A stretch of DNA of 64,000 nt from Fortiea sp. LEGE XX443 (GTDB lineage: Bacteria; Cyanobacteriota; Cyanobacteriia; Cyanobacteriales; Nostocaceae), in contig NZ_JADEXZ010000005.1 of assembly GCF_015206815.1 (NCBI RefSeq), positions 1 through 64,000 of the forward strand. The letters are read 5' to 3'. Positions within the stretch are counted from its first letter, which is position 1. Each line of letters opens with the position of its first letter. The notes below the pieces were generated by a model. The model did no database searches, was not told where the DNA came from, and saw nothing but the letters and a program-made list of their open reading frames with translations. Of this stretch, positions 52,478-61,549 are shown piece by piece. Made by a program: the position numbers and the translations under genes.

Positions 52478-54811
52478 ATGGCTAAGTTAGTGGTTTTGAA
52501 ATTTACAGATGCTAGTTTTAACGAAGGATTTGGTGTTAATCTTCAGATTGGGGAAGAAAGCGATCGCCCGACAACCGAAATCACTGGTAGATTGCCGCCA
52601 TGTCCAGAAATGCCGCTTTACTACACCCGTTGGCAATCGAGTTATCGCCAGACAGGCAACAGTTATCGTTTGGATGCTGAGAAGATCCAAGTAACCAACG
52701 TTTCTATCACCCAAAGTTGTCAAGATTTAGCTCACGTTTTACAGGCACGTTTTAACACTTGGTTACGAGCAGAAGAGTTTCGCCCTTTAAGAGAGAAATG
52801 GCTAGAAAAACTCATGCCGACAGACGAAGTGCGGGTAATTTTACAAACAGATAATAGCCAATTGCAGAGATTACCTTGGCATCTGTGGGAATTACTCGAT
52901 CGCTATCCTAAAACAGAAATAGCGATCGCATCACCAACCTATGATCGCATCCTCCAACCCCGCACCCAAAACCCCAAAGTCAAAATTTTAGCTATTGTCG
53001 GCAATAGTCAGGGAATTGATACTCAGGCTGATTTAGCGATTTTGCAACAGTGTCAAAATGCCGATATCACCTTTTTAGTAGAACCACAGCGTCAAGAATT
53101 AAGCGATTATCTGTGGGGAAAAAATTGGGATATTTTATTCTTTGCCGGACACAGTTCTAGTCAAGGAGATGATGTCACCGGGCGAATTTATTTAAATAAA
53201 ACCGATAGCCTCAGCATTAACGAGTTAAAATATGCCCTCAAGCAAGCCATTGAAAAAGGTTTGCATTTGGCGATTTTTAACTCCTGTGATGGTTTGGGAC
53301 TGGCGCGAGAACTAGCTGATCTCCAAATCCCTCAAATGGTAATTATGCGCGAACCTGTCCCCGACCAGGTAGCCCAAGAATTTTTGAAGTATTTTTTAAC
53401 TAGCTTTGCTGGGGGAAAACCCTTATACCAAGCAGTACGCCAAGCGCGAGAACGATTACAAGGCTTAGAAGATAGATTTCCCTGTGCTACGTGGCTACCT
53501 GTAATTTGTCAAAATCCAGCCCAGATACCGCTGACTTGGCAAGAACTCACACCCACTGTCATGCCAGAAGTTCAGATTTTACCCCAATCTCTCAAATTGC
53601 GATGGAAATTAGGTTTATTCTCTAGTGTGGTGATGACAGGTATAATTTTGGGGTTGCGGTTTTTTGGAGGACTCCAAAGTGCAGAACTCCAAGCATTTGA
53701 TTTTATGATGCGATCGCGTCCTGAAGAAAGCCCCGATTCACGGCTGTTAATTATCACAATTGACGATGATGATTTAGCAACACAACGCCGTAACGGTGAG
53801 ATTTTGAAGGGAACTTCGCTTTCTGACAAATCATTAAATGCCCTACTAATAAAATTAGAGCAGCACAGACCGCGAGCGATCGGTTTAGATATTTATCGTG
53901 ATTTTCCAGCTGAACAGCCAGATTTGATTTTGCGATTGCAAAAAACAGCCAATTTGATTGGTGTATGTAAAGGTAGCGATTCGACAGTTATGACCAAAGG
54001 CATTGAACCACCGCCAGAAATACCCAAAAAACGGCAAGGATTCAGTGATTTTATCCGTGATACTGATGGAGTTGTACGTCGCCATCTGATGTTTTTCACC
54101 CCAGAGACAGCATCTTTATGTACAGCTGACTATGCCTTTAGTACACAATTAGCATTCCGCTATCTTTTACCTTTGGGAATTGAACCAAAATTCACCCCAC
54201 AAGGAAATTTACAGTTGGGTAATACCGTTTTTCCGCGTCTATCGTCTCGTAGTGGAGGTTATCAAGGCATCGATGCTAATGGCGGACAAACCTTACTCAA
54301 CTATCGCGCGGCCAAGAAAATTGCTGAAACAGTCACACTCACCCAGATTTTATCTAGTCCGATGAACTCTGATGTCATCAAAGATAGAATCATCTTGATT
54401 GGTGTAAAAGCTAGGGGTGATTTTCCTGACTACTGGGCTACTCCCTATGGCAGCAGATTAGATGTACAAACGCCAGGAGTGCTAGTACAAGCACAGATGA
54501 TCAGCCAAATTCTCAGTGCAGTCTTGAATAAACGACCATTGCTGACAGTTTGGTCATATTGGTTTGAATTTATCTGGATTTGGAGTTGGTCTGTGGTAGG
54601 AGGATTACTGGCTTGGCGGTGGCGGTGGCTACCGATGTTAGCATTAGCGGTAGGTATTATCTCTGGCGTACTGTATTTACTGTGTCTTAGTCTATTAATC
54701 TGGGGTATATGGGTTCCTTTTGTCCCGTCAGCTTTATTGTTGGTAGGAACAGCAGGTGCGATTTCAATGCAAAATTGCAAATCAGATTTTTGGCAAAAGT
54801 TTAAAAAATAA
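52478..54811 (+). CDS. CHAT-CHASE2 fusion: caspase-like protease with sensor
   Basis: 777 residues from the ATG at 52478 (MAKLVVLKF); a GTG nine bases upstream is also open. Residues about 165-365 form a CHAT caspase-like domain with candidate catalytic His (FAGHSSS, about 225) and Cys (FNSCDGLG, about 270). A membrane helix lies near 385-405. A CHASE2 extracytoplasmic sensor follows to about 685 (LLIITIDDDDLATQRRNGE; RAIGLDIYRDFP), then three membrane helices to the end. No kinase or cyclase output domain is attached. The protein may link an outside signal to proteolysis. DUF1822 and DUF928 genes flank it. Confidence 0.88.
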   Translation: MAKLVVLKFTDASFNEGFGVNLQIGEESDRPTTEITGRLPPCPEMPLYYTRWQSSYRQTGNSYRLDAEKIQVTNVSITQSCQDLAHVLQARFNTWLRAEEFRPLREKWLEKLMPTDEVRVILQTDNSQLQRLPWHLWELLDRYPKTEIAIASPTYDRILQPRTQNPKVKILAIVGNSQGIDTQADLAILQQCQNADITFLVEPQRQELSDYLWGKNWDILFFAGHSSSQGDDVTGRIYLNKTDSLSINELKYALKQAIEKGLHLAIFNSCDGLGLARELADLQIPQMVIMREPVPDQVAQEFLKYFLTSFAGGKPLYQAVRQARERLQGLEDRFPCATWLPVICQNPAQIPLTWQELTPTVMPEVQILPQSLKLRWKLGLFSSVVMTGIILGLRFFGGLQSAELQAFDFMMRSRPEESPDSRLLIITIDDDDLATQRRNGEILKGTSLSDKSLNALLIKLEQHRPRAIGLDIYRDFPAEQPDLILRLQKTANLIGVCKGSDSTVMTKGIEPPPEIPKKRQGFSDFIRDTDGVVRRHLMFFTPETASLCTADYAFSTQLAFRYLLPLGIEPKFTPQGNLQLGNTVFPRLSSRSGGYQGIDANGGQTLLNYRAAKKIAETVTLTQILSSPMNSDVIKDRIILIGVKARGDFPDYWATPYGSRLDVQTPGVLVQAQMISQILSAVLNKRPLLTVWSYWFEFIWIWSWSVVGGLLAWRWRWLPMLALAVGIISGVLYLLCLSLLIWGIWVPFVPSALLLVGTAGAISMQNCKSDFWQKFKK

Positions 54812-54890
54812 ATAATTAACCGCCGATAAGAGAAGTCTAAGCAGATAAAATCAACTTTCTCAGCCACACACAAACTGGAGTTTACAACTA

Positions 54891-55664
54891 ATGAAACTAC
54901 TTTTAGGATTAGCTTTGGGCTACGCAGGTTTTTTAGCTAGTCAAACCTTGGCATTAGCAACACCAGTGCCAACACCTAATCATAATATGGCGACTTTATC
55001 CCAAAAAGTGTATTTTAATCCGCCGCCACCGCCAAAAGATCCTGCTCCTGGGGGTCGGGTGTTGGGTGGAGCCAAACGCGGCTCTTGTCCACAAGTCAAA
55101 CAGGATTTGACTGCTTTAGTACCATTTACTCAAGAACCGCCATCAGTGACTAATGTTTGGGGATTGACTACAGCATCACACCCAACATTTTGGTTTTATG
55201 TGCCGTATTCCCAAAATGTGAATCTTCCAGCTATGTTTGTGCTGCAAGATCAGGAATCAAACCTAATTTATCAAAAAGCGATAGCGACTCCAACTAATCC
55301 AGGAATCATCAGCGTTTCTCTATCTGCTGATGCTCCCGCGTTAGCTGTTAATCAACAGTACCGTTGGTTTTTGACTTTTTCTTGCGACAAACAAGAACAA
55401 TCGCCGCCTGTTTATGTCGAAGGAGTAGTCAAACGAGTTAACCTGAGTCAAGAAATTACCCAGCAACTACAAACAGCAACACCCTCACAACAGTTTGCTA
55501 TTTATGCCCAAAATGGTATCTGGCACGAAGCACTCACAACACTGGCAAAAATGCGGCAGAAAAAGCCTCTAGATACAGCCCTTCAGACACAATGGCAAGA
55601 TTTACTAGTCAGCATCCGCCTAGGTGATGTAGCAACAGAACCGATCTTGTCAGACAAACATTAA
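54891..55664 (+). CDS. DUF928 family exported protein
   Basis: A 257-residue protein with a signal peptide (MKLLLGLALGYAGFLASQTLALA). The mature part has PGGRVLGGAKRGSCPQVKQDLTALVPFTQEP and PTFWFYVPYSQNVNLPAMFVLQD, characteristic of DUF928, and a helical C-terminus. It is cyanobacteria-associated, of unknown function, and follows the CHAT-CHASE2 gene by 79 bp. Confidence 0.88.
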   Translation: MKLLLGLALGYAGFLASQTLALATPVPTPNHNMATLSQKVYFNPPPPPKDPAPGGRVLGGAKRGSCPQVKQDLTALVPFTQEPPSVTNVWGLTTASHPTFWFYVPYSQNVNLPAMFVLQDQESNLIYQKAIATPTNPGIISVSLSADAPALAVNQQYRWFLTFSCDKQEQSPPVYVEGVVKRVNLSQEITQQLQTATPSQQFAIYAQNGIWHEALTTLAKMRQKKPLDTALQTQWQDLLVSIRLGDVATEPILSDKH

Positions 55665-55693
55665 CCGAACCGTATTGAAATAACTCCCAGCTT

Positions 55694-56674
55694 TTACGCA
55701 GGATGCAAGATTGCTAAACGAAAATTATGTCTATTTTCCACTGTCAAGTAACGTTCTTGCCAAGGTTGCCACTGTTGCCATAATTGGTAGCGATTTTCTG
55801 CTAATAAATTAGCAAATGTAGGCAGATGAGTATTAAATTCTGACTTAAAAATATCCATCAGCCACTCTCCCATAACTACACTGTCTTGAATGCTACCCAA
55901 AATATCTTGTATACTTTTTACTTCTGCAATATAAGTTGCGTAAGATTCAGTATATAAGTCGGCAAATAATTCCATTTGATAGCGTACACGTTTGGACTGT
56001 TTGCGTAAATCATGAATAGTATCACCTTTGTTAGTCAAATGTTGTTCTATCTTTTCTGGTTTCCAATCAGTGCGAATCTTTACTTCAGAATCAGTAAATT
56101 GGGTTCCTACTAGCCATCCTGGATGTAGGAAAAAAATACTGACTTCAGGTAACAATAAATCAGGTAGTACTTGCTGAATTGGCAGAGAAGCTAAAGGTTG
56201 ATAGCTGGGTTTTTCTAACCAATCTTCTAATGTTTGCTTAAGAGATTTGTATGGTTCATTTTTGAGTGTCTTCAATACATCAGATAATGCAACTTCCCGC
56301 TGTTTTGCTAAAGCATTAAAGGCTTTATGTAAAGATTCCTGTTCTTTGTTGGGTAATTTTGACTGGTAAAGCGTTTCTAAACTTTCTTTTAGTACATCCA
56401 AGTCTCGCAGGCTACCAAGACTACGGGCAATTTTACCAATATTTTTATCGCTGGCTGGCTTTGGCAAATTTAGCGCTAAATCAAACCTGCTAACTGCGGT
56501 GCGGAGACGGCGCATACCCACACGCATCTGGTGTAGTGCTTCGGGATCTTCATCTTTTCTAACAGTTTTTGCGTATTTTAAAGTTTTGTTAAAATGCTTT
56601 TGAATCGCTTGGTAGGCGTATTCCCCTAAAGTTTTTATTGTGGGTTTTGTAGCTAATTTCATAATTAATTGCAA
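55694..56674 (-). CDS. CHAD domain protein
   Basis: A 326-residue helical protein with the CHAD pattern of conserved basic residues: DPEALHQMRVGMRRLRTAVSRFD, then LGSLRDLDVLKESLE and HDLRKQSKRVRYQMELF, where His and Arg line a channel. CHAD domains bind polyphosphate and sit on granules; some accompany CYTH triphosphatases, none of which is adjacent. Opposed to both neighbours. Confidence 0.9.
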   Translation of the reverse strand: MQLIMKLATKPTIKTLGEYAYQAIQKHFNKTLKYAKTVRKDEDPEALHQMRVGMRRLRTAVSRFDLALNLPKPASDKNIGKIARSLGSLRDLDVLKESLETLYQSKLPNKEQESLHKAFNALAKQREVALSDVLKTLKNEPYKSLKQTLEDWLEKPSYQPLASLPIQQVLPDLLLPEVSIFFLHPGWLVGTQFTDSEVKIRTDWKPEKIEQHLTNKGDTIHDLRKQSKRVRYQMELFADLYTESYATYIAEVKSIQDILGSIQDSVVMGEWLMDIFKSEFNTHLPTFANLLAENRYQLWQQWQPWQERYLTVENRHNFRLAILHPA

Positions 56675-56902
56675 CTAGATACTTAGTTGGGTTATTGCAT
56701 AATAGCATTAGATTTATCTTGTATATTTATTTGCTAAGTTTTGAGTAAAATTTTTGTAACACTTTTCAATCTTTCCTTATAAACGAGAATCCTAGCTTTT
56801 CTAAAAACTGCAATCTAAAAATTTTAATTTTCTTACCTGGGCTATAATAGTAAAATATGTATTAAATTTAACATCTTCCTAAATTCAGGGAATCAATAAA
56901 AA

Positions 56903-57970
56903 ATGTCAAATTCGCATTTACTCCAGCAAATTATCTTATCTTTTACTGATAGTTTTCGAGAACACAGAACAGATATTTCAGCCATAACCCTAATCCAAGG
57001 AAAGCATTTATGGCTGGGTTCAGATGAAACTACAATATTGGAACGACTAACTTTTATTGAGCAAAATAAATTTGCAGAACACCAACAGTTTCGAGTAGCA
57101 GAATTTCTTAATTTACCTGCATCAGAAGACGAAGAAATTGATATTGAAGGACTGGCTTATGCAGATTATTACTTATGGCTAGTTGGTTCTCATAGCTACA
57201 AACGTAAGAAACCAAAACCTGATAATACTGATCAAAAAAATATTTCTCGGCTGGCAAAAATTGAATCAGAATCGAATCGTTACATTTTAGGAAGAATCCC
57301 CTTTGTAAATGGAAGTTTATTCTCGTCTTGTGAACATCCTCAAGACTCAAATTTGCAGTTAACATCTGCCCAATTACAGATGACACAGCAAGGTAATTTA
57401 CTTATGGCAGCTTTAGCAAATGATCCTCATTTGGGCTCATTTATTAAAGCTGCAATTCCAGGAAAAGATAATGGTTTTGATATTGAAGGTTTAGCTATTT
57501 ACCAAAACCGGATTTTTTTGGGTTTGCGTGGCCCCGTATTGCGAGGTTGGGCTATGGTTCTGGAAATTGAGCTACAAAATTCTAGCCCAGGACTAATGAA
57601 ACTCATGCAGATTAGTGAAGAAAACAAAGAATACAAAAAACATTTTGTTTGGTTAAATGGGTTAGGAATTCGTGACTTGTGTGTAGATGGGGAAGATTTA
57701 TTGATTTTAGCTGGGCCAACAATGGATTTAGATGGGCCAGTGCAAGTTCATCGTTGGCAAAATGGTGTCAACGCGTCAGAAAATATGCTCAATTATCCAC
57801 AGGTTGTGCAAGAAATTCCTTATGGAAATCGGGATGATCATGCCGAGGGTATGACTTTATTTCAAGATATATCTGGAGTGCCTTCACTGTTAGTAGTTTA
57901 CGATTCTCCAGCCCAGACTAGGTTAGTTGACGATCGCATTGTCATAGCAGATGTATTCCAATTAGGTTAA
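56903..57970 (+). CDS. DUF3616 beta-propeller-like protein
   Basis: A 355-residue protein without a signal peptide. Motifs recur at blade starts: DIEGLAYADYYLWLVGSHSYKRKK, FDIEGLAIYQNRIFLGLRGPVLRGWA, IRDLCVDGEDLLILAGPT and DHAEGMTLF. It fits DUF3616, a propeller-like family of unknown function related in style to the protein at 15651. Its 3' end overlaps the convergent NIL-ferredoxin gene by four bases. Confidence 0.85.
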   Translation: MSNSHLLQQIILSFTDSFREHRTDISAITLIQGKHLWLGSDETTILERLTFIEQNKFAEHQQFRVAEFLNLPASEDEEIDIEGLAYADYYLWLVGSHSYKRKKPKPDNTDQKNISRLAKIESESNRYILGRIPFVNGSLFSSCEHPQDSNLQLTSAQLQMTQQGNLLMAALANDPHLGSFIKAAIPGKDNGFDIEGLAIYQNRIFLGLRGPVLRGWAMVLEIELQNSSPGLMKLMQISEENKEYKKHFVWLNGLGIRDLCVDGEDLLILAGPTMDLDGPVQVHRWQNGVNASENMLNYPQVVQEIPYGNRDDHAEGMTLFQDISGVPSLLVVYDSPAQTRLVDDRIVIADVFQLG

Positions 57971-58371
57971 AGATTGGTAGAAATAGCTTGTACAGGACAA
58001 GTCGGAATACACTGTTCACACACAATGCAGCGCGATCGCGTGAATGTCAGCTTGTATGTTTCTGGATGCAGACTCAGTGCTTCTGTAGGACATACCCCAG
58101 TACACAAGCCACAATCAACACAGACATCTTCATCAATGGCAATTTCTCCCAAACTAGAAGAAACACCAATATGGCGCGATCGCATCCACTCAATTGCTGC
58201 ATCCAACTGATCAATGTCTCCCGATAGTTCTACTACCAGTTTGCCAATTTGATTGGGGGCGACTTGGGCGCGGATAATGTTGGCAGCTACATTAAAATCT
58301 TTTGCCAATACATAGGTTACTGGCATTTGAATGGCGCGTTTGGGAAAGGTGAGGGTAACTCGTTTTTTCAC
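57967..58371 (-). CDS. NIL-domain ferredoxin, two [4Fe-4S] clusters
   Basis: A 134-residue protein. Residues 1-75 are a NIL ligand-binding domain (VTYVLAKDFNVAANIIRAQVAPNQIGKLVVELSGD). Residues about 78-130 are a two-cluster ferredoxin with CVDCGLCTGVCP and CIVCEQCIPTCP. Such proteins may handle electron transfer linked to sulfur or homocysteine metabolism. Converges on the DUF3616 gene with a four-base overlap. Confidence 0.88.
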   Translation of the reverse strand: MKKRVTLTFPKRAIQMPVTYVLAKDFNVAANIIRAQVAPNQIGKLVVELSGDIDQLDAAIEWMRSRHIGVSSSLGEIAIDEDVCVDCGLCTGVCPTEALSLHPETYKLTFTRSRCIVCEQCIPTCPVQAISTNL

Positions 58372-58462
58372 AGGTTTAGCAGAGAGTTATCTAGGGTTGA
58401 GCGAGCAGAGGCGGACACCGATAAAGAAAGCGATAGACTAATAATGGCAATAGTTAATCAGT

Positions 58463-59065
58463 ATGAATAAATTTGCTATGACTACAGAAGCACCCGTTAA
58501 TTCTCCCGCCAAGCCGGAATCTACATTTGGGGCGCGTTTGAGAAACTTCTTAATTGTAATAGTAGCGATCGCCCTCAGTGTTGCCCTCGTCTTGGGGTTG
58601 CGAACTGAGGGTAGTTCTATTTCTGTCGCAGAGTTAGGTAAAACCTCTACACCTCTAGATGTTGCTTTGAGTAACGGTAAACCATCCATAGTTGAGTTTT
58701 ACGCTGACTGGTGTACTGTCTGCCAAAAAATGGCACCGGATATGGCCAAAATAGAACAGCAGTATGCAGAAAAAGCAAATTTTGTCATGCTGAACGTAGA
58801 TAACAACAAATGGTTGCCAGAAATGCTGAAATATCGCGTAGATGGCATTCCCCATTTTGTATTTTTAACTAAAGATGGAAAAGCCATAGCCCAGGCGATA
58901 GGTGATATACCCCGCACTGTCATGGCCAGTAATGTGGATGCCTTAGTTACTGATTCGCCTTTACCCTATGCCCAAGCTAGTGGTAAAACTTCTAAAGTTT
59001 CCACCCCAGTTGCACCAACAGCTCAAGATGATCCCCGCAGTCATGGTAGCCAGGTAGTAAAATAG
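58463..59065 (+). CDS. txlA: TxlA/HCF164-like membrane thioredoxin
   Basis: A 200-residue protein. One membrane helix at about 28-46 anchors a thioredoxin domain with WCTVC (Cys84, Cys87) and the cis-Pro GIPHFVF. Homologues act in the thylakoid lumen or periplasm on cytochrome b6f assembly and photosystem redox balance. The C-terminal 35 residues are Ser/Pro-rich and disordered. The ATG at 58463 or 58478 may be used. It is followed by a strong terminator. Confidence 0.9.
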   Translation: MNKFAMTTEAPVNSPAKPESTFGARLRNFLIVIVAIALSVALVLGLRTEGSSISVAELGKTSTPLDVALSNGKPSIVEFYADWCTVCQKMAPDMAKIEQQYAEKANFVMLNVDNNKWLPEMLKYRVDGIPHFVFLTKDGKAIAQAIGDIPRTVMASNVDALVTDSPLPYAQASGKTSKVSTPVAPTAQDDPRSHGSQVVK

Positions 59066-59121
59066 CATTGTTAATTAAAACCTTAGCAAATAACATTGGC
59101 TCAAATATTTAAATATTAAAT

Positions 59122-59159
59122 GACAGGATGAATCCTATAAACGGATTGTCCTGTTTTTT
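59122..59159 (+). terminator. Rho-independent terminator after txlA
   Basis: The stem GACAGGATGAATCC pairs with GGATTGTCCTG (one bulge) around TATAAAC and is followed directly by six T. It lies 57 bp after the txlA stop. A second small hairpin CCCAGT/ACTGGG is at 59191-59209. Confidence 0.85.
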
Positions 59160-59307
59160 GATAAAAACGACTATTGGCAACATAAATTAACCCAGTCTTG
59201 AAAACTGGGTGAAGAGATTATCCTCTAAAAGTAGGAGGAAATTCAGAATTATTTATTTTTCTTGATTACTTTAGAAACTGTATTTTACGAACCTAGGTTT
59301 TAGCGTA

Positions 59308-59583
59308 TCAACCACCTGCAACAGCAGGTACAATACTCACTTCATCACCATCTTTTAAAAGAGTAGCTGTTCCCTCTAAAAAGCGGATGTCTTCGCTATT
59401 AACATACAAATTTAAAAAGCGTCGTGGCTGTCCTTGTTCATCACACAGGCGAGATTTGATCCCTGGACAGTTTGTTTCTAAAGAATCGAACAACTCGGAA
59501 ATATTACTACCATTGCACTCTATGGTAGCTTGATTGTTTGTGAATTTTTGGAGAGCAGTAGGAACTAAAACAGTTACAGCCAT
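59308..59583 (-). CDS. MoaD/ThiS-like sulfur-carrier protein
   Basis: A 91-residue ubiquitin-fold protein ending in Gly-Gly ([10 protein letters not shown]), the site of thiocarboxylate formation. Core: [19 protein letters not shown]-type helix and [16 protein letters not shown]. Next to threonine synthase, not next to moa or thi genes, so its client is unclear; in other bacteria carriers of this type next to PLP enzymes donate sulfur to amino acids. Confidence 0.85.
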   Translation of the reverse strand: MAVTVLVPTALQKFTNNQATIECNGSNISELFDSLETNCPGIKSRLCDEQGQPRRFLNLYVNSEDIRFLEGTATLLKDGDEVSIVPAVAGG

Positions 59584-59587
59584 ATTT

Positions 59588-59702
59588 GAAGTATGAAGTG
59601 TGAATTATGAAGTATGAAATGTGAAGTGTGAAATAGAAATTTCATCTTAGCCTGCGGCAAACCCCTCCGGGTTTAAATCCTTCAGACTTCAGACTTTAAA
59701 CT
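59588..59702. repeat. TGAAGTA heptamer STRR between moaD-like and thrC
   Basis: TTGAAGTATGAAGTGTGAATTATGAAGTATGAAATGTGAAG at the left and CAGACTTCAGACTTTAAACTTTATAC at the right run up to the thrC stop. They fill the 119-bp gap between two minus-strand genes. Confidence 0.85.
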
Positions 59703-61007
59703 TTATACGAGAACTTGTTGCCATTCCAAGCGGTCAAGTGTGCGGGAACGCTCTAGCGCACGTTCAAAACTATCGAGTTTGGCATCAATTGTCAACGGTT
59801 CGCCAATATAGCCTTGGACTGCTTCTTGAGTTTTCAAACCATTGCCAGTGATGTAAACCACAGTAGTTTCATCTGGATCAATTTTGCCAGCTTCTACCAA
59901 TTTTTTCAGCACGGCGACGGTTGTACCGCCAGCTGTTTCGGTGAAGATACCTTCGGTTTCTGCCAGCAGCTTGATGCCTTCAATAATTTCTGCATCAGTT
60001 ACTGATTCAATATTACCGCCTGTTTTCTTGGCGATTTCGATCGCATATACACCATCGGCTGGATTACCAATTGCGAGAGATTTTGCAATTGTATTTGGTT
60101 TCACGGGCTTGATGAAGTCTTGGTCTTCTCTAAATGCTTGGGCGATGGGGGAACAACCTTCAGCTTGTGCGCCGCTAAAACGAACTTTTTTACCTTCTAC
60201 CAAACCAACTTCGACAAATTCATTAAAGCCTTTATATATTTTGGTGAATAGCGAACCAGAAGCCAGGGGTGCAACTATATGATCGGGTAGTTCCCAGCCT
60301 AGTTGTTCAGCAACTTCAAAGCCCAAAGTCTTGGAACCTTCAGAGTAGTAGGGACGCAGATTGATGTTAACAAAACCCCAACCATGTGTATTTGCAACTT
60401 CGGAACACAGGCGGTTTACCTGATCATAGTTACCTTTGACAGCCATCAGGGTTGGGCTATAAATCAAGCTGCCCAAAATTTTCCCTGCTTCTAAATCGGA
60501 AGGGATGAACACGCAGCAGTCTAAACCTGCATGGGCTGCGATCGCGGCTGTAGAATTTGCTAAATTACCAGTACTAGCACAGGAAACTGTGGTAAAACCT
60601 AACTCTCGTGCGCGAGACAGTGCAACAGACACCACCCGATCTTTGAAGCTGAGGGTGGGCATGTTGACGGCATCATTTTTAATATAAAGCTTGTTGAGAC
60701 CCAGGCGACGGGCAAGGCGGTGGGAACGCACCAAGGGAGTCATACCAGTTCCCACATCAATAACGTTGTCAGTTAAAACGGGCAGAAAGGGACGGTAGCG
60801 CCAAATGGAATTTGGCCCGGCTTGAATTTTTTCACGGGTGACAGTCTGACGTAGGGCATTGTAGTTATATTTGACTTCCAACGGCCCAAAGCAAAACTCA
60901 CAAACATGACTAGCTTTGAGTTCATATTCTGCGCCACATTCCTTACACTTCAATGCTTCTAAGGTTGCTGTGGTTGCGTGGGGGTGTGTGGAGGTTGCCT
61001 GAGTCAT
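59703..61007 (-). CDS. thrC: Threonine synthase
   Basis: A 434-residue PLP enzyme converting O-phosphohomoserine to threonine. The N-terminal region has a Cys-rich segment (LKCKECGAEYELKASHVCEFCFGPLEV) like a zinc ribbon. The PLP Lys lies in LSFKDR (NMPTLSFKDRVVSVALSRA); the phosphate loop is ASTGNLANSTA; GGTTVAVLKKLV is near the C-terminus. Complete. The MoaD-like gene follows it on the same strand after a heptamer-repeat gap. Confidence 0.95.
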   Translation of the reverse strand: MTQATSTHPHATTATLEALKCKECGAEYELKASHVCEFCFGPLEVKYNYNALRQTVTREKIQAGPNSIWRYRPFLPVLTDNVIDVGTGMTPLVRSHRLARRLGLNKLYIKNDAVNMPTLSFKDRVVSVALSRARELGFTTVSCASTGNLANSTAAIAAHAGLDCCVFIPSDLEAGKILGSLIYSPTLMAVKGNYDQVNRLCSEVANTHGWGFVNINLRPYYSEGSKTLGFEVAEQLGWELPDHIVAPLASGSLFTKIYKGFNEFVEVGLVEGKKVRFSGAQAEGCSPIAQAFREDQDFIKPVKPNTIAKSLAIGNPADGVYAIEIAKKTGGNIESVTDAEIIEGIKLLAETEGIFTETAGGTTVAVLKKLVEAGKIDPDETTVVYITGNGLKTQEAVQGYIGEPLTIDAKLDSFERALERSRTLDRLEWQQVLV

Positions 61008-61074
61008 AGCGATCGCTTTCCCTGTTTGTCCGTCAACTGTCGCTCGATAGTATCACAAGCAAAAATACCAGTCA

Positions 61075-61105
61075 AACATACCCGACTTTTTTTATCGGGT
61101 ATGTT
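61075..61105. repeat. Perfect 11-bp inverted repeat upstream of thrC
   Basis: AACATACCCGA and TCGGGTATGTT flank a 9-base loop with a T run, 68 bp upstream of thrC. It might be a leader hairpin of thrC or a terminator for leftward transcription from above. Confidence 0.6.
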
Positions 61106-61549
61106 CCCAGCCAGTAAAACCCTGCTCCCATTAACACCAGAATCGGTATTACGGAATCTCATATTAATTAAGTATAAAAAATATAAAATTAATTAGTAAT
61201 GCCATCAGTAATAAGACGTGGTTTTTTCTAGTATAAATTTTTGAAGTACCAGTATTTAGACGGTTTTGGAATCAAATATATCTGATTTAACGTTGTTATT
61301 GTTACGAGAACACTATGTAACAACTAGTCAGTTAAATATCAGTAAATCAAACTGAAATTAGCTAAAACTAGGGTTATAGCAAATTTATACGCTTATATAC
61401 ACTCAAGTGCAGTATTCCGAAGTAATTTTAGTTGCTTTGGAATCATTTCGTCTCACAAAACAACAACAAAGTCAGTCAAACATCTAAATTTGGCTAATTA
61501 TGATTCACCTTAACCAGGCTGCACCATACCAAGCAATTCTACTAACTAA
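61106..61549. other. AT-rich spacer before the large secreted gene
   Basis: 444 bp. Apart from AT-rich composition nothing is distinct; it presumably holds the promoter of the gene starting at 61550. A TAAAACCCTG-rich stretch at the left gives way to low-GC DNA. No gene seen. Confidence 0.4.
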
